Below, piece by piece: positions 55,901-64,000 of a stretch of DNA of 64,000 nt. Numbering within the stretch: the stretch's first letter is position 1; each line of letters starts with the position of its first letter. The stretch spans positions 44,028,086 through 44,092,085 of the forward strand of contig OX328125.1 in the NCBI GenBank assembly GCA_946811695.1, in the 5' to 3' direction. Origin of the DNA: Gonocerus acuteangulatus. Lineage: Eukaryota > Arthropoda > Insecta > Hemiptera > Coreidae. The notes beneath the pieces were generated by a model, which had not been told where the DNA came from, ran no database searches, and saw only the letters and a program-made list of their open reading frames with translations. The position numbers were made by a program, and so were the translations under genes.

Positions 55901-56412
55901 AATAAGGCATATCCTACGAAATTCGCGGGGAAAAGTGAAAAATTATAGGGTATTCCGAGTATTTTTGCGCAGTATGCTGTTTTTTCAGATACTCTGCACT
56001 GTGTGGAACATTTTCTTGTAGTTTTTGCACAAAAAAAAAAAAAAAATGTTTGAAATTCGGCCAATGTCGCCGGGTTTGGGCGTTTCGTCCCATTGTGCGT
56101 CGTCTTTGTTTATCACTTGCTTATTACAGCCATTTTCAACTGTCATCCTTTGGTCATTTTTGAACAATCGCTCATCTTCTTTAACTTTTTGTGTAAACTT
56201 TGAGCTGCTTTAATAAAAAATGTGATATCTGAGTAATCATTCACCCATGGTAATGTAAAAATCCACCATTTAAGGATAACACACATTTACCCTGGTGTTA
56301 ATGAGCCAAGCAGTCGAAGCACCAACAAATCAATGAATAAAAAATAAAATAAAACACACATATACCATTTCATCTGGATATAAATTATGATTAAATCTGT
56401 CCTCTTTCGTTA
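52919..56412. other. Large-intron sequence; worn retroelement tails only
   Basis: A (AATA)n-type tail follows 53590-53670 (AATAAATAAATAAATGAAAA). GTTAATGAGCCAAGCAGTCG then AAGCACCAACAAATCAATGA at about 56299-56337 resembles the shared SINE tail. CTAGTCCTGAAGAGACACTT on the minus strand near 55155-55175 looks like the 5' half of a hammerhead motif but no GAAA half is convincing. Confidence 0.35.
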
Positions 56413-56455
56413 ACAGCTTGATGAAGGCATGAATTTCATGCCGAAACGTCGGCAA
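56413..56455 (+). ncRNA. Penelope-type hammerhead motif, diverged
   Basis: It reads ACAGC, TTGATGA, A, stem II GGCATG-AATTT-CATGCC, GAAA, CG, TC, GGC, then AATAATAAAATGTATTTTC. The tail matches the Penelope 3' end of 19.48 kb. Stem II is a perfect 6-bp helix. The first core base is U instead of C and stem I is weakened. Confidence 0.6.
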
Positions 56456-57564
56456 TAATAAAATGTATTTTCTTATAAAAAAATGTAGTTTTTTAAAGAT
56501 ACCAGTACCGATCTCCTCTCAATAAAACTCAGTAAATATCATGCCCACCTAATAAGGAAAATGTGTTGTACAAAAATGTAAAATCGATTCATTAGAATGT
56601 GGGATAACCTGCAGAACCAAATTTAAAAAACAAAAAATAATAAAATAAATAAATAAAAATTGAGTTCACTCAGCATAAACTAACCATCAAGCTGATGAAT
56701 GTGTTTGCCTTTTTATGACATGAAAAAAGCGCACAACTCCAGTTTTTTTCATGTTTTTACATGTAACAAGGAAACAACTGGTGCTACATCTTTACACAGA
56801 CTACAGCGGGATATATTCTATTTCCATGTTTTTTCAGTCCCTTAGATGTTGACTATAGTGTTGCACAACTCCCTTTATCGTATAAAGTTATCTCCAAGTC
56901 GCTAACGAACTGTCCAGGAACTGTGGGGGCACCCATCTCTTCTCAGATATAGCCCGTTCTTTTTTCCCTTATCGCAGTATCTTTTCGAGTAACTCTTCTA
57001 CAAGCATTCTCTTTTGAAATTTTATCAGTTCCCTCCAGCCCTTTGTTTCAGCCTGTCTCCCTAAAAAAAAGGAAGCCTTTTTTTCAATGACTGTGGTTTA
57101 TTGATCAGGAATGACAGCGGACGATGGATATTTATTCGTTATTGGTATAGGATCAAAAATTACGATTTTACAGTCCTAACTATGTTACATGAATGATAAA
57201 TAAGGTAAATATGTATTATAACTAGAGATTAAAAGTTGATTAATGCAGAATTAAAACGTCAATGGATAACCTAGGAATAGATATAAAATGAATAAGTACA
57301 GCCTGAAAATAGGCATGCGGTTGAGGAGAAGGAGAACTATGGCCTTTTAGGATGTGCAATCATTTCTGAATTTGGTGAAACACCGTAAGTTAGATGGAAA
57401 GAGCGGATGGGGGTGGGAGTTTTTGATCAGCCAATGAGGATAATGTGATCGGGCTGTGGAGAGAGGTATCATAAAAGTCAGGTGATAATGAAGGAAGGTG
57501 AGTAAGCAAGATTTTATTTATTTATCGGAGTTGAGGTGGGTATTCGTAAACGAGATTGTTTTTT

Positions 57565-58040
57565 AAGAAATAGAAAATGTTAAAATAGGTAGAGGAAATG
57601 ACTTTTTTTATCAATTTTTTCATTAACTATGTTATTTTCTAGATGGATAAATATAGATTCAGAGAAGACGCGTTTTTCGAGTTTGGATTCAGTGGTGAGG
57701 ATGGAGAATGTGGTTGAAGTCAAAATTATGTCCGTCTGTAATGCCATGTTTCGACAAGAGGGCCATATTTTTTTTTTTGTTAATGCAAGTTTTAGGTATA
57801 TTGAATATATTTTTTATGTTTTTTTCGTCTGCCCAATGTAGGTGTAATTGAAGTTTGGTGTCATACATGGAATCCAATAGATGACATTGGACCTGTTTTT
57901 TTTTTTTTTATGGGATAGGGCCTTTTAAAGTGGGTTATAAGTTTCTTAGTTTACTGTCTGTAGAAAGTCTAAGTTTTAGGTTCGAAACTGTGTTACGTAG
58001 GAATTTTTGGATTTTTTCCGAGAAATTTGGGATTTCCATT
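57565..58040 (-). pseudogene. Second Penelope-like element relic (GIY-YIG region)
   Basis: Nucleotides follow 17270-17735 closely: TTTTCTAGATGGATAAATAT and AGATTCAGAGAAGACGCG, then the frame with LLSKHGITDGHNFDF, against LSRHAITDGHKFDF in the 17-kb copy. It covers the C-terminal endonuclease with many frameshifts. The hammerhead at 56.41 kb is on the opposite strand, so either they belong to different copies or this was also an inverted dimer. Confidence 0.75.
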
Positions 58041-58497
58041 CACATTCAGGTCCCTCCCATATATCCCAAACCTCTCCTTTTTTGGATTAATTTCTTCGCT
58101 ATGTTTTTGCAATCTCTGCTGTACGTTACATTAAGACATAGTTATTGCTAAGTCCTTTGATGTTGCATTCGCTAATAAGTGAACTGTCTTGTTTTCTTAT
58201 TGTACCGATTGTCCTTCGACTCAATATTGTGATTGCAACTAATTTCCGTAAAAAGTTAATTAGAAGTTTCCCATGAGTTATGTACATTTGTTTTTTGTGC
58301 TTCTGGTTGTGCCGTTCGTCTTGAGCTCTGTCTTTTATGACTGTGACTGTGGGGAAATTTCATTGGCGGAGAAAACGAAAATTGAACTATAGAGCACTGA
58401 CGCACGAAACTTCTTCGTCTTACATAGATGGAAATGAAACAAAGTAAATCTGGTAGCTCGCTAGAGAGAAGTGAATAAAATAAATGAAACGATCCTT

Positions 58498-58720
58498 GCA
58501 AAAAGGGCTTCAGTCCAAAATCAGTAGTTTTGATAAAACTAGACTGAAGCCCTTTCTGCGTGGAATAATAAAATTAGGACTATGTTTCTATGGCAACTAT
58601 GTATTGGACTGAAGTCCTTTTAACACAGAAATGTGTAGTTACCTTTCATAGTTACCTTCAGGGACAACAAATCCATCACTAAATCATGTTGGGAAAAAAT
58701 GGACTTAAGCCCTTTTTGCA
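58498..58720. repeat. 20-nt word repeated four times, one pair forming an 18-bp hairpin
   Basis: GCAAAAAGGGCTTCAGTC (58498-58515) pairs with GACTGAAGCCCTTTCTGC (58542-58559) with one mismatch across a 26-nt loop. The same word recurs as GGACTGAAGTCCTTTT (58606) and GGACTTAAGCCCTTTTTGCA (58701-58720). Confidence 0.7.
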
Positions 58721-58749
58721 TGGATTGATTCAACTGTACTTACATGGCA

Positions 58750-59754
58750 GTCCAGCCGGCATTAAATGTATGGCCGATCAGAAAGGACGGGAAAGAATGG
58801 ATAAGAATTGGAGATAAGATGAGAGGAAATATACAGCCAAACCTCTATCATCCATCTGCCCGAAGCACTGTATTGTTGAGTCCGTGGTTGAGAGAAAACC
58901 GAAGGCCAAGCTCCTCATAGGACGCCGAAGAAGAGAAATCCGCCAATTATCTGAATTAGACCAAATGGAATAAGACGTCCTCACTCTACAATGCCACACG
59001 AAAGACTGTCCAGACTCTTCGACACTCTAAGGTGCGGAAGGCAAACTCTCCGCCAATGAGCGGTGTTTTTCTGTTTATCACGTGATCATACACGCCCTTT
59101 CCTTTTCCCTGACTTAGGCGGGAATGGAAAATTCTACCGTCTCGGTATCTATTACGTCATATTGACTAAAAATACCGAACATTGACAATGTTTAACCATT
59201 ACATATTTATTTATAATAATTTTAAAGGGCCAGCTGTTATTGTTACTGTCTGAGTTCCCATTTGGATTAAAACAATAAACAATAATTTTCACGAAATAGG
59301 AGATAATATTTTTAATCCTTTCTCTACAAGGAGGAAATTTATGTTTTAGGAGGAGGTCAGGAGGGTTATTTACTTTGTAGAGTTATGGAGAGCCTGTGTA
59401 GAGCGAGGGTGTAGCAGATGTTACCACGGCGAAACCTGGACCATGGTGTGGGGAATTACCCACTAGCCGAGGCACCTTTACAAATGTCTCACAAATGGAC
59501 CAGTAGAGAGAACCCTGTTCGGCTCTTAGCCGAGACAAAAGATTCTGACGTCCTACTTCAGGTCTTTAAGAGGCTGACAAATGGCGGCGATGGAGTGGTT
59601 GCACTCTGCGAGGTCTTTCTCGACGGCTTTAAACACACTTAAAGTGGGAATTAATACACTAAAATATATCTACAACTAAAATGGGAGTGTAAATATGGTG
59701 AACTGTTAACTTTATACTTCTATCAACATAATAAAATAAAGGATTAGTCCGTAT
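58750..59754. other. Large-intron sequence; nothing recognised
   Basis: 58750-59050 and 59340-59640 are non-repetitive and less AT-rich. ORFs there (58778-58999 minus, 59418-59642 plus) have no recognisable domain. Confidence 0.3.
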
Positions 59755-60372
59755 CTATACATATAAAAATAACGTGTATGTCTGTTTGTCCGTTTATGTG
59801 TTTGTCCTTTTGTTCCTTATACAAATCTACATAGTTTGACCGATTTTGACCAAACTTCGCACACAGGTAGGTCTTGATACGGGAAATCTCCTAGGCTAGG
59901 TCAAAATGGTCAAATTTCAAAATTTGGTCAAAAGTTTTGTTCAAGAAAAATTGGCTACACTGAACCATTCAGATTTTGACAGCCATTTTGAATAATGTCT
60001 CAAATTGATTTGTTGTTGTTCCTGATAATTAGAATAAATTGAACTCATTGATGACTTTACATCATTATATAATCATGTAATGCAGTTTATTTCAAATTTA
60101 TATCAACAGTCACTGTCTAACTGAGGAGTGCTGGCCTTTCTTTGATAAGAGCTATCTATTCGCAGGCTCTGATGCTGGCCTCTGTCGGGTTTTTTCAGAA
60201 CTGCTGTGGCGCTGGCCTCTGTTCGCTGTCTGACGAACTACATCTAGACAGATATAAACAAATTCACACCGTTAGACCGATTTTGACGTAACTGGGTATG
60301 CAGGTAGATTTTGATACGGGGAGAGTCATAGGCAGAAGGTAGGTGTAGCATTGCACGCCGGGTTACAGCTAG
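59755..60372 (+). mobile_element. Non-autonomous Helitron, 618 bp
   Basis: It starts TCTATACATATAAAAATAAC directly after A and ends GCACGCCGGGTTACAGCTAG directly before T. This is the TC...CTAG structure between host A and T that defines Helitrons, with start and end words common in insect Helitrons. It contains two diverged copies (about 59815 and 60255) of the GACCGATTTTGAC monomer that is amplified at 28 and 30 kb. It has no Rep/helicase coding sequence. Confidence 0.75.
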
Positions 60373-60394
60373 TATTTCATAAAAAGGTATCACT

Positions 60395-61140
60395 TCTTCG
60401 TCCAGAGCGCGTCTGTTTTCAGGGAATATTTTCGGAACAACTCCAATAACAATAATTCAGGATTTTGAAAATTTTTTAATTATAAAAACAATTCGAAAAA
60501 ATCCTTTTTTTTTGTACTTATTTCGCTCATAATTCAGTAAGTATTCACGCTACAGATTTTCCCAAGGCCTCAAAAGATTCATAATGAAATTTCTCATAAT
60601 ATTCTGTTATTGTTAATATCGTGACTTTTATCCCCTACTTTGCAAAACGTATAAAAAAAGACTATAAAATAGACATTTTTTTCGGCAGCTTGAAATGCTT
60701 TTAGGGCCTTCATATTCCAGGAGATAAGTAATGATTATATAGTAATACAACCTATCAAAGTTCGCTTTCATTGGCTAGTTTTAGCATAATAATTTTGAAA
60801 TTGAGGTGTCAGCGAAAAAAATTAAAGTTTTCGTACTTTTTCGAAATTCAGATGACATAATTTACATATTTGAAATATTTTATTTTTTACTAGGGCATTC
60901 AATTTAGACGGTTTCAGGATTTTTTTTTAAATTTTATTAAAGGCCAGTCAATATATTTTTTTTTTGTTTTTTCTTTAGAGAAGAAATAGGTTTCGGGATT
61001 ACGCTTGCATTGATTATTGTTTTTTGAGTCGTTCCAAAGATATTCCCGCAAAAATTAGCTTGCCACCCCTGACCATTAAAGTATAGCTGCGTTTATACTG
61101 AAGCGGCCTGGGCTATCTACTCTGGCTAGAAAACATGGCA
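60395..61140. mobile_element. Palindromic DNA element; one arm repeated at 62110-62330
   Basis: CAGGGAATATTTTCGGAACA then ACTCCAATAACAATAATTCA (60419-60458) is mirrored by TGATTATTGTTTTTTGAGTC then GTTCCAAAGATATTCCCGCA (61012-61051). The right end continues AAAATTAGCTTGCCACCCCT, and on to TATAGCTGCGTTTATAC. A further copy of this right end lies at 62110-62330 (GATATTCCCGCAGAAATTAG, CAGCTACGTTTTTAC). The superfamily is unknown. Confidence 0.5.
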
Positions 61141-61870
61141 ATCCAGTCCCAAAAAAGTTTGTCTAATTAATAAAGGAAAGTTATAAATTATAACTTGATA
61201 CCATAACATAGCTAGAGGATGCTATTATTAGCAAAATAACCTTTAACCTGTAAGGGACTGATTAGCAAGGGCGGGATTTAATGGAATAGATAATGGGGAT
61301 TATCAGTTTTAGAGAAGCGGAAATTCCTTTCAATATTATAATTTGTACTCAGGTTACTGTTACAATCATAAATCATCGCTAAGATGAAAGAAAAGGTTGA
61401 GTGAGAGAGAGACAGCTAGATTAGAGAATATTTGGAGCTGACCTACCTCTGAACAGCAAGTCTGAGGAACGGGTGCGAACTCTGAACCGTCGGAGGTAAG
61501 CCAGCTCTTTTTATACCCTTTTTACCACACCCTTGCTTTAGCACGTGGCTAGACGAGAAACTCTTGCCAGGTCTTAAATCTTCCGGGATTCTTACGAATC
61601 AGCCACGTGAGGTTCCAACAACCCAGACGCAACGTTTGCGGATTATTTGTCCCCACATCTCCAGAGATGGACCGCCAACCTTTTCTCTCGTCCTTATTCT
61701 CTTAACAAAGACCAAGGGAAAACAGGGCCTTAGAAATTTAATTTCAATGTTTTGTTTTAAAATTTGAAGTAATTTTAAATTACTTCAAAATGATATTTAC
61801 ACTTGTTTTACAAGTTAAATATGATTACACACTTCCCATACATGTGGGCTGTTTAAAATGTGTAGGCATG

Positions 61871-61937
<67 letters not shown>

Positions 61938-62659
61938 TGGTTTTTAAATGTTTAGAAAACCAACTCCCCGCCTGTTATTTCAATTTTATGAATTTAAAAA
62001 CAGTATGATGTGGTCCAAAAGCTTTAAAGCTTTTTGTTTTGAATCCGCATTAACTTGCCCTCACAGGTGTTTCACCCTTTAGGCATCCTTTAAGCACCTC
62101 ATTAACGAACCTCCCTGAAAATTCTCCTAACTTTGTCGGCTTGGTATGGAACAAATTGGTAGATTTTTGTTGGGTTTTTATCATTAAACAAAATATTCCG
62201 GGAATTTTTAGATTTTAACCATAACTCAATTATTGTTATTATAGGCCTTCCGTAGATATTCCCGCAGAAATTAGCGCGCCCCTTTTTAACTACCAACTAC
62301 AGCTACGTTTTTACAGATGAGCCCTGGACTCATCCTTGTGAAAGATACTGTTTTATCCTAGCCGTATTTCAATCGCGGCAAAACTTACTGAAGTTGTTCA
62401 GTGCCAGCTGCATGCTCTGATCCGGCTTAACAGCACATCCACCTATATTTACACCTAACTATGGACCCCGTTTAGCTATCTTTATTCTGGATATAGCTTC
62501 AAAAGGGACAAGAAAGTTGAAAAATTGCTTTGAAAATTTGGATAACACATGCGGATAGCATTTTGGGGCAATAATACTGTATTATTTGTTTGAATCAGAC
62601 AATTTAAAACGTAACCTAAAATAAAGTAATTTGGATGTATGTACTGTTGATGTACTTAC
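61141..62659. other. Intron sequence next to the Beat donor; (AT)n and a repeat arm
   Basis: (TA)n lies at 61875-61930. 62110-62330 is the solo arm of the 60.4-kb element. Nothing else is recognised up to the donor at 62659. Confidence 0.4.
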
Positions 62660-62871
62660 GTCAACCACAGCATCTACACCAGGTAGTGGGAAGACCCTTG
62701 TCGGCGGAGATTCCTTGGGTACGAACCGGTAGAACTCTGCGTCTCCTTGGTAAAACTTGACGGAGTACAGTGGTGCACCTTCAAGATCGTAGTCACAGAT
62801 TAACTGGAGGCTGGTACCTGCTCGCACAGCTTCAGGCAGCCGCAAAGATACACCTCTCAGGCAGGCTCCAT
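62660..62871 (-). CDS. beat: Beat-family protein, first visible exon (first half of Ig domain 1)
   Basis: The exon has 212 nt. It enters in phase 1 after the acceptor GTGCATGTCCAG and leaves in phase 0 at the perfect donor GTAAGT (62654-62659). It encodes GACLRGVSLRLPEAVRAGTS, LQLICDYDLEGAPLYSVKFY, QGDAEFYRFVPKESPPTRVF and PLPGVDAVVD. Signatures are the first Ig1 cysteine in LxC-YDLEG, the LYSVK(F/W)Y strand, EFYR(F/Y)xPKExPP and VFP(L/V)PG(V/I). The core Ig tryptophan is replaced by Phe (VKFY), as in a subset of Beats. The TTG-initiated ORF 62582-62845 is part of this exon plus intron read-through. The preceding signal-peptide exon must end in phase 1 and is not found in the remaining 1.1 kb. 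Confidence 0.94.
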
Positions 62872-63339
62872 CTGGACATGCACAAAGATTTCAAATAAAT
62901 TAATATAAATATTTATAAGCTTAGAAATTTCTAGTTACAAATAAGTAGCAATAAACGCACATATCATCGCAATTAAGGCTGAATCACAGTGCGATTTTCA
63001 TTAAAAGATTTGATCTAGGTAATGATTATGTAAAAGGAAATTAATCAAGTAGGTTTCATCGACTACACTTATACATTATATCTAACGAGAGGACCGTCGT
63101 CCAAATTCCAGCCTGGAGAATTAATTTATCTATAAAAAAAAAGAGATTAAATTACTAAAGTCGTACATCTTCTTGTGCCTCGTACAGTTAAATTTAAATT
63201 TTATTAGAGACACGGACTTTGATTGTTTTATGGTCTTCGACTTTCTTGTACCCCTATTTGGATTTAAATGTATTAAGCCATTGTATAACAAATAGCACGG
63301 CATCCGTCGCCTGTGAAATAGGTGTTATTTTTATGTGTA
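62872..63339. other. Upstream intron sequence; nothing recognised
   Basis: AT-rich intron DNA 5' of the first visible Beat exon. Confidence 0.4.
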
Positions 63340-64000
63340 AGGTTGTGGTCTCCGTATGCCTTGTGGATTCAAGTGGTTCGCCATTCCTACCGGCGGCTAT
63401 TGTTTCCTTGCTGTGGTGGTGGTCTCGTCCTTTCTTGTGCGTGAAATGCTTCATTCCTAGTGGAAGCAGGTGTTTCCCCTTTGCTTGTAGTGACTGGTGT
63501 TTCTTTACCCTTACTTTACTGGTAGCCTCATCACTCCTTGTGGGGTCGGGCTCTTTCCCTTTCCTAGTGGCGGCCGGTGTTTACCCATTCCTTGATGGGG
63601 TCGTAGTCTCCTCACTCCTTGTGCCGTCGAGTGCTTTCCGCCTTCCTTGCTGTGGCTGGTGTCTCCCCATTCCTTGATGCTGTGTCTTCACTCCTTGTGG
63701 TATCGAGTACTACCCATTCCTTGAGAGGGCTAGTGTTTCCCCATTCTTTGCTGCGGCGTTGGTCTTTCCATTCCTTGTTGCGGTGGGGTCTCTTAACTCC
63801 TTGCGGTGTCGAGTGCTTCCCCACTTCTTGCGGTGTCTGGTGCTTCCCCAATCCTTGCGGTGTCTGTTGTCTCCATTCCTTTCTGAAGTCCTGGTATCGT
63901 CACTCATCGTGCCGTCGAGTATTACCACTTCTTCGCGGTGGCTGGTGTCGCCCCATTCGTAGCTGCGGTGGTGGTCTCGTCGCTCCTTGTAATTGTCTTG
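63340..64000. repeat. Degenerate minisatellite with a period of about 30 bp, running off the window
   Basis: Words such as CCCCATTCCTTG, CTCCTTGTGGTGTCGAGTGC and GCGGCTGGTGTTTCCCC alternate irregularly at spacings of about 27-33 bp. The block is clearly more GC-rich than its surroundings. ORFs on both strands (63219-63677, 63612-63851, 63710-63928, 63759-63962) are translations of the repeat, kept open because stop codons are rare in the unit. Confidence 0.8.

Noticed and set aside
63219..63962. Long ORFs on both strands near the right end
   Set aside because: All overlap the approx. 30-bp minisatellite and are open only because the repeat unit lacks stops.

Overview
The window looks like intronic DNA of an insect (arthropod) genome. 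It is AT-rich eukaryotic sequence with no operons and no long ORFs. The only host gene I recognise is on the minus strand: a beaten-path (Beat) immunoglobulin-superfamily gene, a family known from insects and other pancrustaceans. Four of its exons are visible, in transcript order 62660-62871, 24898-25033, 7277-7410 and 1765-1981. They have clean GT/AG borders and phases that chain as 1-0, 0-1, 1-0, 0-1. They encode about 233 residues, covering both Ig domains. The signal-peptide exon lies beyond 64000 and the C-terminal exon lies left of position 1. The three introns are 5.3, 17.5 and 37.6 kb.

Nearly everything else is mobile DNA or its debris. From left to right: a hAT end that splits a tRNA SINE (1-720); a MITE (0.84-1.26 kb); a YADD-type LINE relic (4.2-5.2 kb); a TA-flanked MITE (8.9 kb); 5S- and tRNA-derived SINEs (9.2-12.8 kb); an RNase-H-type LINE with a 12-bp target duplication (11.5-12.4 kb); two palindromic elements with hammerhead-like cores (14.3-15.8 kb); a Penelope-like inverted dimer with a 12-bp target duplication (16.3-19.6 kb); a LINE with a 37-bp minisatellite (19.6-20.8 kb); a fold-back element (23.0-24.0 kb); another hammerhead-like palindrome (25.2-25.7 kb); a 3.3-kb hAT element with an 8-bp target duplication and nested Helitron-like arrays and a SINE (27.8-31.2 kb); a MITE (34.5-35.1 kb); two LINE 3' halves (38.6-39.7 and 41.5-42.5 kb); a fold-back (42.8-43.2 kb); a hammerhead-like palindrome with a 195-bp tandem duplication (48.0-48.5 kb); a mariner relic (50.7-51.3 kb); SINEs (51.7-52.2 kb); a second Penelope relic (56.4-58.0 kb); a Helitron (59.8-60.4 kb); and a GC-richer minisatellite (63.3 kb to the window end).

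The most notable signal is a set of short palindromic elements whose arms carry outward-facing hammerhead-ribozyme-like cores. Their stem III is reduced to a self-complementary word (CAUG or CG). This is the same architecture as the Penelope inverted dimer nearby. I infer that they are non-autonomous, Penelope-mobilised, retrozyme-like elements. No computation was run: all alignments, target duplications and splice sites were read by eye.
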